The notes: generated by a model not told the origin, from the sequence alone. 32,992 bases of DNA from Pseudomonadota bacterium (GCA_023436615.1 JAEZIO010000081.1:1-32992), one strand, 5' to 3'; shown: positions 23,957-32,831, counted from the first letter of the stretch. Numbers and translations are program-made.

Positions 23957-24628
23957 TCACGAAGACGTTGCGGAAGACCTATCCTGTTGCGGCTGCGAGA
24001 CAAATCGGAGCAGCTTGATCGAGAATAGTAAAGCGAAAAACAGCGTGTAAGCGAGGTCAGCCCAGACCACGTAGCCGAGCTCGCCGAAGCTGACTAGCAG
24101 GCACTGGACGATGATGTAGCCTTCGAGGCCGAGCAGGTTCTTGACGACAACGGCGGCGAACGAGAAGTGCTGCGTCGGCTGCTTGCCCGAATGGTAGTTC
24201 CGGCTGAAGAAATACGTCAGGTAAAAGGCGACTACCATCGCGTTGGTCACGTAGAAATTGCCACCGTGGTTCAGCGAAGCCATCAGTATCGTCGTGTTGA
24301 TGATGATGTGATTCGACCGGTCAAAGCCCGTCGCGGATTTCGAAAAGCGCTGGGTCGCCCGCGCCAGCGAGCCGTCCGCCATGTCGAGGATGATGTGGAC
24401 CCGCCACAACAGGTAACAGAGGATCGGTATCCCAAGATATAGCGAAAGTGCCGAACCGAAGCCGGCTACCAAGAAGAGGAGCGTCACGGCGTTGGGGCTG
24501 AGGCCAGCGACGAAGCAAATGTAGGCAGCTTGCTGCGCGAAGCGGGTTGAGAAAAAATGCGCAGCGTCGTTCGCGTTGATGTCATCGCGCGCAGATCTTT
24601 TCCGGAATTCGGCGAAGCTGGCCGTCAA
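23957..24628 (-). CDS. CDP-alcohol phosphatidyltransferase-family protein with variant active site
   Basis: A 223-aa integral membrane enzyme with about five or six helices. The family signature D-x2-DG-x2-AR-x8-G-x3-D-x3-D appears as DMADGSLARATQRF followed by SKSATGFDRSNH. The first three Asp are in place, but the Gly is Ala and the fourth Asp, the general base in this family, is His. Such enzymes transfer a phospho-alcohol from CDP-alcohol, and a TagD-like CDP-alcohol maker is in the same block. The TTG at 24628 is chosen: it overlaps the preceding stop (TTGA) and has GGAG 10 nt upstream. The frame is open to 24787 but that would overlap the methyltransferase gene by 160 bp. Confidence 0.75.
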   Translation of the reverse strand: MTASFAEFRKRSARDDINANDAAHFFSTRFAQQAAYICFVAGLSPNAVTLLFLVAGFGSALSLYLGIPILCYLLWRVHIILDMADGSLARATQRFSKSATGFDRSNHIIINTTILMASLNHGGNFYVTNAMVVAFYLTYFFSRNYHSGKQPTQHFSFAAVVVKNLLGLEGYIIVQCLLVSFGELGYVVWADLAYTLFFALLFSIKLLRFVSQPQQDRSSATSS

Positions 24629-25440
24629 TTCGACGCTGCTCCATCGCCCGCGGGCCGTTGCAGCACCAGGAGCCGAGTGTGGAACGAAAAGGGCGAGAGA
24701 AGCCGGTTGAGCCCTCCGCGCACCAGCCGAACCGCGCGGGACCGGGAATCGAAGAAACGCTGGAGAAGTGGCCGAAGAGCGCGCCATTCGTGCTTCAGCC
24801 CCATCAGCCCGCCCCTCGGCGCCGATACCTTCAGCACAAATCCCTTCGCCTCGAAGTCCGTCGAGACAGCGCGAGGATCGAGGGCGAACTGATAGAATCC
24901 GTCAAAACCGCCACTGAATTCCGGGAACGCTCCAACGGCCGCCTTCATGCGCCTTAGCGGCGACATGGCCGGAAAGGTGACGAAGGCATAGCCGCCCGGC
25001 CGCAAAACCCGAGCCATCTCGTCAATGATCTTGCCATAGCCTTCGGGGAAGTGCTCGATGACGCCCAGCGACCAGATTCCGTCCATCGACGAATCCTTGA
25101 ACGGAAGGGCACGAACGTCGCCCTGGATCACCTGCAATTCGGGAACCGCGGCCTTGACCGCGTCGACCGTCTCGGCGGCGAAATCGACACCCCACGCGTC
25201 GAACCCGCTCTCGCGGAGGCTCCATACGCTATGCGAGGTGCCGCAGCCGGCATCGAGCACTTTCGAGCCTTTGGGCAGGAATTTCTTGGTCCAGCGCACA
25301 ACGTCGACGTTTAGCCGCTTTATGTCTGCTTCAGTGAGCCGGCCCGACCAATGCTCGTCCCAGAAGGACTGGTCGGCCTGCTGCCCGTAATAGACGAGCC
25401 GTCGGGCGTTCGGATCATAGACGCGGGCGGGCTGGTTCAC
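24625..25440 (-). CDS. Class I SAM-dependent methyltransferase (second)
   Basis: A 271-aa Methyltransf_11-like enzyme. KVLDAGCGTSHSVWSL is motif I, WGVDFAAETVDAV gives the ribose-binding Asp, MDGIWSLGVIEHFPEGYG is motif II and VLRPGGYAFVTFP follows. The C-terminal arm is basic. The GTG at 25440 has an excellent GGAAGG seven bases upstream. The longer ATG at 25572 would leave only 17 bp to the divergent flippase, so it is less likely. It is the first gene of the long minus-strand glycan block and is coupled to the CDP-alcohol enzyme by a TTGA overlap. Substrate unknown. Confidence 0.82.
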   Translation of the reverse strand: MNQPARVYDPNARRLVYYGQQADQSFWDEHWSGRLTEADIKRLNVDVVRWTKKFLPKGSKVLDAGCGTSHSVWSLRESGFDAWGVDFAAETVDAVKAAVPELQVIQGDVRALPFKDSSMDGIWSLGVIEHFPEGYGKIIDEMARVLRPGGYAFVTFPAMSPLRRMKAAVGAFPEFSGGFDGFYQFALDPRAVSTDFEAKGFVLKVSAPRGGLMGLKHEWRALRPLLQRFFDSRSRAVRLVRGGLNRLLSPFSFHTRLLVLQRPAGDGAASN

Positions 25441-25589
25441 CTGCCAAACCTTCCAACGGACCGGATGCCGGTTGCGCTTCCAATTGCCATCAAAAGAAGC
25501 CAGACCCCTGACATGAGCAGCTGCCGCCGGATCAACAGCAACGAGCCCGTGTCGCACGCGACGCTGAAGCATTCAATCGGCTAGTTCCG
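25441..25589. promoter_or_regulatory. Divergent intergenic region of the glycan locus
   Basis: 149 bp between the methyltransferase (minus) and the flippase (plus). It is the only place from which the long minus-strand glycan block could be transcribed together, and it also precedes the flippase/aminotransferase/acyltransferase run. No promoter element or operator could be picked with confidence. Confidence 0.35.
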
Positions 25590-26834
25590 ATGATCAGGAG
25601 CCCGGCCCTAAAGCAGGCAGCACATGTTTTGGTGTCCAGGCTCGTCCCAGGCGCCCTCAATGTCGTCGCTCTCCTCGCGCTTGCGGCCTATCTCTCGCGC
25701 CAGTCATATGGACTGGCGAGTACCTTCATCGCAACGTCGACGGCTGGCGCAGATGTGTTGTTTGGGCCGATCTACCATTCGGTGCTGGTCCATTATTCCG
25801 AGCATCGGGCTCGCGGCGAGGACAAGCGCTTTGAGAGTGTGCATTTGTCGAACACGCTGCTGCTTACCGCTACAGTGTCGGCTGCAGGGGCTATTCTGGC
25901 GGCGATAGGACTTGTCGACTGGCGAATTGTCGCGGCCATGGCTGCGGTCGGTTCATACACCTCGATCCAGGAGATTTCACACGCGCGGCTGCAATTCTAT
26001 CGCTTTGCGATAGGGTCGAGCAGCCAGTCGACGGCTTTCCTCCTGCTGGCCTATCTGATGGTCCGCACTGGTCCGACCGTGGAGGCCGCGGTTGAGGCCT
26101 TCGCGATGAGCTATGCGATCGGCGCCATCGTTTCCGCGGTTCTGGTAAGGCCGCGCCTCGCGCCGCCCTCTCTCCCAATGCTCAAGAGCGCATTTAGCCT
26201 CGGAACGATGCCGACGCTGAGCAACCTCGTCCTGACCGCGTTCGGCCTCGGCTGCCGATATGTAATGCTGTTTTTCGGGCGCGGCGACGCGTTGGGCATC
26301 TTCTCCTTCTCGCTCGACATCGCCCAGCGCGGCGTTGGCATCTTCATCAATCTTGCGACCTTCGCCATCGTCCCGCACGCGCTCAAGAGCTCGGAAGGCG
26401 GCAATGCGCGCGAGCTCTGGCGAAGGCTGGCAAAAGGCTGGTCGGTCGCCGTCGGTGTCTCGCTTGCGGGGGCGGCAGCGATCATCCTGCTCGGCCTCAC
26501 GCATCTGTTCCCCCCACTCAACCGCCCCGTCTACGATCCCGTCTCCTTCGGGCTGATTTGCATCGCCGTCATTGTCAGCAGGAGCAGCAAGATGCTCCTG
26601 AGCCCCGTCGCGATGCGGATCCGACGCACACGGCTGCTCCTAACGCCAATGCTGGTCGTCGCCCCGTCGGTGCTTGCGATGATCTTCCTCGGGCTAATCT
26701 TCCATGTCCCCTACACGGTCGAGGTCGGGTTCATGCTGGCTTTCCTGCTGTCCTCCTGGCTCGGCTATTGGAGGATCATGAGACATCTCGATGATCCGCA
26801 GCCGCCTGCAACGGCTCGAGCCGCGAGTCACTAG
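25590..26834 (+). CDS. Wzx-like polysaccharide flippase (MOP superfamily)
   Basis: A 414-aa hydrophobic protein with about 11-12 predicted helices and no soluble domain, starting MIRSPALKQAAHVLVSRLVP. The N-terminal helix pair with VVALLALAAYLSRQSYGLAS is typical of the polysaccharide-transporter branch of MOP flippases, which carry undecaprenyl-linked repeat units across the inner membrane. The start is ATG at 25590. It is followed after 32 nt by the aminotransferase. With the Wzy-like polymerase and the Tyr-rich tail protein it completes a Wzx/Wzy-type export set. Confidence 0.82.
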   Translation: MIRSPALKQAAHVLVSRLVPGALNVVALLALAAYLSRQSYGLASTFIATSTAGADVLFGPIYHSVLVHYSEHRARGEDKRFESVHLSNTLLLTATVSAAGAILAAIGLVDWRIVAAMAAVGSYTSIQEISHARLQFYRFAIGSSSQSTAFLLLAYLMVRTGPTVEAAVEAFAMSYAIGAIVSAVLVRPRLAPPSLPMLKSAFSLGTMPTLSNLVLTAFGLGCRYVMLFFGRGDALGIFSFSLDIAQRGVGIFINLATFAIVPHALKSSEGGNARELWRRLAKGWSVAVGVSLAGAAAIILLGLTHLFPPLNRPVYDPVSFGLICIAVIVSRSSKMLLSPVAMRIRRTRLLLTPMLVVAPSVLAMIFLGLIFHVPYTVEVGFMLAFLLSSWLGYWRIMRHLDDPQPPATARAASH

Positions 26835-26866
26835 GAACTGGCTTCGGCACAGGCTATCCCGCGCAA

Positions 26867-28102
26867 ATGACCGCTCCGTGGCCGAGCTTTACCGAAGAAG
26901 AACAAGAGGCGGTCGCGCGCGTGCTCGCGTCGGGCAAGGTCAATTACTGGACAGGCGGCGAATGTCGCGCGTTCGAGCGCGAATTCGCCGACTGGGCCGG
27001 GTCCGACAAGGCGATTGCCTTGGCCAACGGCACGCTTGCCCTTGAGGTTGCGCTGAAGGCGCTGGAAATCGGTCCGGGCGACGAGGTGGTCGTCACTCCG
27101 CGCACCTTCCTTGCCTCGGTCTCCTGCGTGGTGAACGAAGGTGCCACACCCGTCTTCGCCGATGTCGATCCGGACAGCGGGAACATTACGCCGGAAACTG
27201 TACGCCGGGTCCTCACAGACCGCACCCGCGCTATCGTCCCGGTCCACCTTGCCGGATGGCCGTGCGACATGCCGGGCTTCCAGAAGCTGGCGGAAGAGAC
27301 CGGCGTCAAAATCATCGAGGATTGCGCGCAGGCGCATGGTGCCACGATCGATGGTCGAAATGTGGGCGGCTTCGGCGACATCGGCGCCTGGTCCTTCTGC
27401 CAGGACAAGATCATCACGACCGGTGGCGAAGGGGGCATGGTCAACACCAATGACCCCGACCTCTGGTCTCGCATGTGGTCGTTCAAGGATCACGGCAAGA
27501 GCTTCGAGAAGATGCAACCGGGCGATCACCCGCCCGGCTTCCGCTGGGTTCATGATAGCTTCGGGTCCAATTACCGCATGCTTGAAGGGCAGGCTGTGAT
27601 CGGGCGAATCCAGCTTCGCCGCCTTTCGGAATGGCATCGCTTGCGAACACAGAATGCGCGCCTCCTCATTGAAGCGATTGCCCAATTTCCCGAGGCGGTC
27701 CGCGTGCCGGAACCCCCGGCGGGCCTCCAACATGCTTATTACCGCCTTTATGCCTATGTCCGCCCGGATGGGCTCGCTGCCGGCTGGGACCGAGATCGTG
27801 TCATCGCGGAACTGACTGCGCGCGGCGTTCCCGCGTTCCACGGTTCCTGCTCAGAGGTCTATCTCGAAAAGGCGTTCGACGGCACCGGGCTGCGGCCCGC
27901 GGATCGCCTGCCGGTCGCACGCGAGCTCGGCGAGACGAGCATCGCATTTCTCGTCCATCCCACGCTCACCGAGGACGACCTGGCGGCGATGACCAGCAGT
28001 ATTCTCGCCGTGTTTGAGAGCGCTTCGACCGCGGGCGGCGTCTCTGAGTCCGGTGCAAGGGGGCTGCGCGCGGGCAGCAACGAATGCCGCAGGCGCGCCT
28101 AA
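26867..28102 (+). CDS. DegT/DnrJ/EryC1/StrS aminotransferase (PglE-like)
   Basis: A 411-aa PLP-dependent sugar aminotransferase. Asp152 (IIEDCAQAHG) and the Schiff-base Lys181 (SFCQDKIITTGGEGGM) are plain, as is the N-terminal GKVNYWTGGE segment. The family transfers an amino group from glutamate to a 4-keto sugar nucleotide. Sitting next to a NeuD/PglD-type acyltransferase and a WbpM-type dehydratase, the likely substrate is UDP-4-keto-6-deoxy-GlcNAc, giving the 4-amino sugar. The last ~30 residues after FESAS are low-complexity and overlap the next gene by 19 nt. Confidence 0.9.
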   Translation: MTAPWPSFTEEEQEAVARVLASGKVNYWTGGECRAFEREFADWAGSDKAIALANGTLALEVALKALEIGPGDEVVVTPRTFLASVSCVVNEGATPVFADVDPDSGNITPETVRRVLTDRTRAIVPVHLAGWPCDMPGFQKLAEETGVKIIEDCAQAHGATIDGRNVGGFGDIGAWSFCQDKIITTGGEGGMVNTNDPDLWSRMWSFKDHGKSFEKMQPGDHPPGFRWVHDSFGSNYRMLEGQAVIGRIQLRRLSEWHRLRTQNARLLIEAIAQFPEAVRVPEPPAGLQHAYYRLYAYVRPDGLAAGWDRDRVIAELTARGVPAFHGSCSEVYLEKAFDGTGLRPADRLPVARELGETSIAFLVHPTLTEDDLAAMTSSILAVFESASTAGGVSESGARGLRAGSNECRRRA

Positions 28103-28680
28103 TCATCTACGGCACCGGCGGGCACGGCCGTGAAATGGCACTCGCGGCGCGCCTGGACGGACGGCTCATCTTATTCATGAGCGACGACCACTCCGACGGT
28201 GAGGCGATCCGTCTTGGCGACCTCCAGCCTGATGACGAGATTTGCGTAGCCGTGGGCAGTCCCGCAACGCGGCGGTCAATGGCGGAACGATTGGAGGGGC
28301 ACGGGTTCGTTTCCCTCGTCGCACCGACGGCCGTCGTAGACAGGTCCTCGAAAATTGCCGAAGGCGCGCAGATTTGCGACTTTTGCTTTATCGGTCCGAA
28401 CACCACGATCGGCCGCCACTTTCAGGCGAACGTGAGGACTCACGTCCATCATGACTGCGTGATTGGCGATTTCGTGACTTTGTCGCCGGGAGCGGTGTGT
28501 CTCGGCAATGTCGACATCGGCGACAATGTCTTCGTTGGAGCCGGGGCAGTGCTTCGCAACGGAAGCCCCGGCAAGCGGCTGAAAATCGGCGCCAATGCGG
28601 TCATCGGAATGGGGGCCATCGTCACCAAGGACGTCCCTGCCGGTGCAAAGGTGACCGGCAACCCTGCTCGGGAGGGTTAG
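28084..28680 (+). CDS. NeuD/PglD-family sugar O/N-acyltransferase
   Basis: A 198-aa protein. The N-terminal Rossmann-like loop IIYGTGGHGREMAL binds the nucleotide sugar. From about residue 95 on there are hexapeptide repeats of the left-handed beta helix (CFIGPNTTIG, NVDIGDNVFVGAGAVL, IGANAVIGMGAIVTKDVPAG). His120 and His121 in RTHVHHDCVIGD correspond to the catalytic His region of PglD, which N-acetylates UDP-4-amino-sugar with acetyl-CoA. It overlaps the aminotransferase end by 19 nt and its stop overlaps the stop of the convergent dehydratase gene. Confidence 0.9.
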   Translation: MPQARLIIYGTGGHGREMALAARLDGRLILFMSDDHSDGEAIRLGDLQPDDEICVAVGSPATRRSMAERLEGHGFVSLVAPTAVVDRSSKIAEGAQICDFCFIGPNTTIGRHFQANVRTHVHHDCVIGDFVTLSPGAVCLGNVDIGDNVFVGAGAVLRNGSPGKRLKIGANAVIGMGAIVTKDVPAGAKVTGNPAREG

Positions 28681-30695
28681 GAGCCGCGGCTCGCCTGCGG
28701 CTTCAATATCGGCGGGAACGGGGTGACAGGCTGAGACCGGCGAGCGGAAGGCTTGGCCGCCGATTTCTTCTTCCGGCTTGAGACTTTCACTTCCGGCATG
28801 TCGTCCTGGTCGGTGTCGATGTCGACGCTGACCAGATCGCGGATCATTGCCAGGGCGGCATCGGCATCGCGCCGTTCGATGCACGACAGCAGCAAGCCGA
28901 GCCTCGATTCGAAGCTGGCGGGATCCGCGCCGCACTCGCTGGCCTTGACGATACGCGGGTGCGACGTCCGACGCGCTTCCCTGTCGATCAGAAGCTCTTC
29001 GTGGACCTTTTCACCGGGGCGAAGCCCGATTTCGACAATTTCCACGTCGGCTTCACGGTCATCGTCGCCGACGGCAAGGCCGCTGAGCTGGATCATCATC
29101 TTCGCCAGATCGTGGATTCGAACCGGCTCGCCCATGTCGAGAAGGAAAATCTCATTGCCTTCCGCCATTGCCCCGGCCTGGACGACAAGCTGTGCAGCTT
29201 CGGAAACGGTCATGAAATAGCGCGTGGCGTCGCGGTGGGTGATCGTAACGGGACCGCCCGCGGCGATTTGCCGCCGGAATAGCGGGACAACGGAGCCGCT
29301 CGATCCCAGGACGTTGCCGAAGCGGACGGCGCTGTACGTGGTCCCCGTCTGGGCCGCACCGCGCGCCTGCATCACAAGCTCGCACACGCGCTTGGATGCA
29401 CCCATGATACTCGACGGACGAACGGCCTTGTCGGTGCTGATCAGCGTGAAGTTCCGCACCCCGTGCTGCTCGCCCACGACACAACAATTGTAGGTGCCAA
29501 GAATGTTGTTGCGAATACCTGCGATCGGGTCGGCTTCCACCAGTGGGACATGCTTGTAGGCCGCCGCGTGGAACACGGTCTCGGGCCGGCAGCGATCGAA
29601 TACACGCTCGACGTCGAGCCGATCGGCGACATCGACCAGCCACGGCTCGATGACGGTGTCGATTCCGCGCTCCTTGGCACGTTCGCGAAGCTCGCCCTCG
29701 ATCAGATATAGCGCGAGCTCGGATCGTTCGCCGAGGATGATCCTCGAAGGCTCCTGCAGAAGGATCTGGCGGCACAGTTCGCTTCCGATCGATCCGCCGG
29801 CGCCGGTGATCATCACACATTTGCCACGGACGTTCGCCGCCATCAGCTGCGGGTCCGGCTCGACCTGGTCGCGGCCGAGGAGCTCCTCGATCTGGATTTC
29901 GCGGAGGTCGCTGACGGAAACCTTCCCCGAAGCGATCTCCGCAATGTTGGGAAGCGAGCGCACAGCCACACCCGGCGATAGCTCACGGACGAGGTCGACA
30001 ATCTCGCGGCGCCTGGACCGGGGTGCCAGTGGGATCGCAAGCAGAACCTCGTCGACCGTCTGCTCCGCGAGCGCCTGCTGGAGCTGGGACGAGTGCCAGA
30101 CCTTGTAGCCGGCCAGGCGGCGGCCCTTGAGGCCGGGATTGTCGTCGACGAAACCGACGACGTTGAATTCCGGATCCTCGTTGATCGAAAGGACGAGCTC
30201 GCGCCCAGCAACGCCGGCCCCGTAGACCAGCACCTGGCGCCGGCCGGTCCGGGCGCGCGAGTAGAGCGCTCCTCGAAGCAGCGAGGACAGGACCATTCGC
30301 GCGGTCGCGAGCATGATGAACATCATAAGCGGCGCGAGAACGGAGATGGTTCGCGGCAACGCATCTGCCACGTGCAGAAAGATCAGGAGGAAACTCATGA
30401 TCACGGCGATTATGCTGCAGCTTGCCGCAAGATCCTTGATCGTCGCTGCGCCCGAAAAGCGGAGCAGCGAGCGGTAGACGCCCTGCAGGGGGGCGACTAG
30501 GAGCCAAAGCCCGCACGTCAGAATGATCAGCTTAAGCGCATGAATAGTGAAGACACGCCACTCACCGACGCGCAGCGAATAGGCCAGCAATGCGGCAAAG
30601 ATGCAAAGGCCAAGGTCCAGCGCCAGCACCATCGCCGTGCGAGAGCGGGGCGAGAAGCGAAAGAGGAACAGCAAATAGCGCTTGAGGGCATTCAC
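28677..30695 (-). CDS. Membrane nucleoside-diphosphate-sugar 4,6-dehydratase (PglF/WbpM/FlaA1 family)
   Basis: A 672-aa protein with four N-terminal transmembrane helices followed by two Rossmann domains: VYGAGVAGRELVLSI in the first and MITGAGGSIGSELCRQIL in the catalytic SDR domain. STDKAVRPSSIMGASKR shows the Ser-Met-Lys arrangement that replaces Ser-Tyr-Lys in large 4,6-dehydratases. The enzyme turns UDP-GlcNAc into UDP-4-keto-6-deoxy-GlcNAc, the first step toward bacillosamine-type sugars. GTG at 30695 has GGAGG ten bases upstream and is preferred to ATG 30770. The C-terminal tail is Lys/Ser-rich. It is convergent with the acyltransferase. Confidence 0.92.
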   Translation of the reverse strand: MNALKRYLLFLFRFSPRSRTAMVLALDLGLCIFAALLAYSLRVGEWRVFTIHALKLIILTCGLWLLVAPLQGVYRSLLRFSGAATIKDLAASCSIIAVIMSFLLIFLHVADALPRTISVLAPLMMFIMLATARMVLSSLLRGALYSRARTGRRQVLVYGAGVAGRELVLSINEDPEFNVVGFVDDNPGLKGRRLAGYKVWHSSQLQQALAEQTVDEVLLAIPLAPRSRRREIVDLVRELSPGVAVRSLPNIAEIASGKVSVSDLREIQIEELLGRDQVEPDPQLMAANVRGKCVMITGAGGSIGSELCRQILLQEPSRIILGERSELALYLIEGELRERAKERGIDTVIEPWLVDVADRLDVERVFDRCRPETVFHAAAYKHVPLVEADPIAGIRNNILGTYNCCVVGEQHGVRNFTLISTDKAVRPSSIMGASKRVCELVMQARGAAQTGTTYSAVRFGNVLGSSGSVVPLFRRQIAAGGPVTITHRDATRYFMTVSEAAQLVVQAGAMAEGNEIFLLDMGEPVRIHDLAKMMIQLSGLAVGDDDREADVEIVEIGLRPGEKVHEELLIDREARRTSHPRIVKASECGADPASFESRLGLLLSCIERRDADAALAMIRDLVSVDIDTDQDDMPEVKVSSRKKKSAAKPSARRSQPVTPFPPILKPQASRGS

Positions 30696-30960
30696 TCGGC
30701 AAAAACCTCCGCGCCGAACGCTTCGAAGCTCCGTCCGGAGCCTCGCCTGGTATCTACGCCGTTCACCCAATGCTCCCGGTCAGAGTTGCGGTTGCGCCTG
30801 TCACGAGCGGTCGGGGTGATAGCTTAACGTCATCCAATTCGATAGGAATTTCGTCGGAAGTGCTTGGAGAATGCGTTCCTTAGAACATGTGGAACATAAG
30901 TTGGCCGCGGCTGCCCCGCCATTGCGGAGGAAGCAGCGCGCTGGCAGGAGCGCTTCCCTC
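30696..30960. promoter_or_regulatory. Divergent intergenic region before dehydratase and glycosyltransferase
   Basis: 265 bp between the starts of the dehydratase (minus) and the glycosyltransferase (plus). Ribosome-binding sites are seen at both ends. The middle contains an AT-richer patch around 30830-30900 that may hold promoters; no element is confidently assigned. In-frame extensions of both genes reach into the region but carry no domain. Confidence 0.4.
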
Positions 30961-32115
30961 ATGGCTACACAGCGAAATCAACGGACGAAAAGGTTCGACG
31001 GCGCGCAGACCGTGATGCTCGTCGGCTCGTTCGCGCCCTCGCTCGTGAATTTTCGGGGGCCGTTGATTCGCGCGATCGCCGCGCGCGGCCACACTGTCAT
31101 CGCCGTCGCCCCCGAGATCGACGCGTCGACGGCGGCTTCATTGAAGAAGCTCGGTGCAATGTCCTTGCAGCTCGACATGAGCAATCAGAGCATGAATCCG
31201 CTTGGACTCTACCGTTCCGTCACCGAGCTCAGGAAGAAGCTTCGCGCCTGTCGCTCCGACATAATGATTAACTACACAATCAAGCCCGTCATTGCGGGCG
31301 CGATCGCTGGGCGCGCGGAGGGCGTGGCAACAATCGTTTCGCTCATCACTGGCGTGGGCTATGCGTTTACCGGCGGCTACGAGCCCAAGCGCATCGTTTC
31401 GCGGTTAGCGGCAATCGCCCTCTATCGACTCGCGCTCAGAAAATCCGATTGGGTTGTCTTCCAGAACGCCGACGACGAGCGGCTCTTCAGGCAACTGAGA
31501 CTCATCGGGGAGGAGCAGAAGGTGGGCCGTATTGCCGGGTCGGGAGTGGATTTGAACCATTTCGCGCCCACACCTCTACCGGATCGCCCTGCGTTCCTGA
31601 TGATCGCCCGATTGCTCAAGGACAAAGGCGTCCGCGAGTTTGTGGCCGCCGCCGGGCGCATGAAGAAAGAGCACCCGGAAGTGGCGGTGAGGCTGGTGGG
31701 CTACCTGGATTTCTCGCCGGATTGCATTTCCGGCGCGGAGCTGGAGAGCTTCCGGGAAGCGGGAGGCGAATTCCTCGGAAAGCTCTCGGACGTGCGGCCG
31801 GCAATCGCCCAATCCTCAGTCTACATCCTCCCCTCGTATCGCGAAGGGACTCCGCGATCGGTCCTGGAGGCGATGGCGATGGGCCGCGCGATCATAACAA
31901 CGGACGCGCCGGGTTGCCGTCAAACCGTGGATGAGGGTGTGAACGGCTTACTCGTGCCGCCCGGCGATGCTGACGCGCTGCTCGAGGCGATGAACCGCTT
32001 CGTCCGGGAGCCGGCACTGGCCGCTGAGATGGGCGCGCAGTCGCGACGGCTGGCAGAAGAGAGGTTCGACGTCGAGCTGGTCAATGCCGACCTGATGGCA
32101 ATGGCCGGTCTATGA
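30961..32115 (+). CDS. Glycosyltransferase family 4, PglA-like
   Basis: A 384-aa GT-B enzyme. After a basic start (MATQRNQRTKRF) comes VMLVGSFAPSLVNFRGPLIR, then SLITGVGYAFTGG in the acceptor domain, and FLMIARLLKDKGVREFVAAA plus ILPSYREGTPRSVLEAMAMG with the E-x7-E motif in the donor domain. Order and wording of these motifs resemble PglA of Campylobacter, which adds GalNAc to undecaprenyl-linked bacillosamine. The ATG at 30961 has AGGAG ten bases upstream; 30871 is an alternative. Its stop overlaps the sugar transferase start (ATGA), matching the PglA-PglC pairing. Confidence 0.88.
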   Translation: MATQRNQRTKRFDGAQTVMLVGSFAPSLVNFRGPLIRAIAARGHTVIAVAPEIDASTAASLKKLGAMSLQLDMSNQSMNPLGLYRSVTELRKKLRACRSDIMINYTIKPVIAGAIAGRAEGVATIVSLITGVGYAFTGGYEPKRIVSRLAAIALYRLALRKSDWVVFQNADDERLFRQLRLIGEEQKVGRIAGSGVDLNHFAPTPLPDRPAFLMIARLLKDKGVREFVAAAGRMKKEHPEVAVRLVGYLDFSPDCISGAELESFREAGGEFLGKLSDVRPAIAQSSVYILPSYREGTPRSVLEAMAMGRAIITTDAPGCRQTVDEGVNGLLVPPGDADALLEAMNRFVREPALAAEMGAQSRRLAEERFDVELVNADLMAMAGL

Positions 32116-32771
32116 GCGTGAGCCGCCGTCGCGCTGCGCCCATGGCCAAGAGGCTGCTCGACCTCGCTATCGTAATACCGGCGCTCATTTTCCTCTGCCC
32201 CATCATGCTTGTAGTTGCGGTAGTGGTTGCATTGAAGCTGGGAAGGCCGGTGTTGTTCCTGCAACAGCGGCCGGGCCTTGGCGGCAAACCCTTCACCTTA
32301 ATCAAGTTCCGCACGATGCTTAATGCCAGCGGACGAAGAGCATCCCTCGAACAGGACAAGGAACGCCTCACTCCGTTCGGGCAATGGCTCCGCTCGACCA
32401 GCCTCGATGAGCTTCCGGAATTGTGGAACATTCTCAAGGGGGAGATGAGCGTGGTCGGGCCGCGGCCGCTGCTGATGCAATATCTGCCGCGTTACTCGCA
32501 ATCGCAATCCCGGCGGCATGAAGTGCGACCCGGGCTGACGGGATGGGCGCAGATCAACGGCAGAAATCGCATCTCATGGGATGAGAAGCTCGCGCTTGAT
32601 GTATGGTATGTCGACAATTGGAGCTTCCTCCTCGACCTGAAGATCATTCTGTTGACCTTGATATCGGTTGCGAACCGCAAAGGTATCGCTGCTGACGGCG
32701 AACCGACCATGCCGGAATTTATGGGACCGCGGACCAAGCCATCACAGTACTGCGACAGCAAGAAGCCATGA
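32112..32771 (+). CDS. Small phosphoglycosyl transferase (bacterial sugar transferase, PglC-like)
   Basis: A 219-aa monotopic phosphoglycosyl transferase. One N-terminal hydrophobic re-entrant helix (about residues 15-42) with the kink-forming Pro, then QQRPGLGGKPF, LIKFRTM (64-69), the catalytic Asp99-Glu100 of TSLDELPELWN, VGPRPLL and RPGLTGWAQINGRN. It transfers a phospho-sugar from a UDP-sugar to undecaprenyl phosphate, starting repeat-unit assembly. It lacks the four-helix N-terminal domain of WbaP, so it is of the minimal PglC size. Coupled to the preceding glycosyltransferase, it probably uses the bacillosamine-type sugar made by the neighbouring genes. Confidence 0.93.
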   Translation: MSVSRRRAAPMAKRLLDLAIVIPALIFLCPIMLVVAVVVALKLGRPVLFLQQRPGLGGKPFTLIKFRTMLNASGRRASLEQDKERLTPFGQWLRSTSLDELPELWNILKGEMSVVGPRPLLMQYLPRYSQSQSRRHEVRPGLTGWAQINGRNRISWDEKLALDVWYVDNWSFLLDLKIILLTLISVANRKGIAADGEPTMPEFMGPRTKPSQYCDSKKP

Positions 32772-32831
32772 AAATGGTGCGCGGACAGCGAACCGTAGCT
32801 CTAGATGTGACTTTCGCGCCGCCTCAGCAAG

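Noticed and set aside
28276..28935. 219-codon minus-strand frame opposite the acyltransferase
   Set aside because: Shadow of the hexapeptide-repeat gene and of the dehydratase 3' end.
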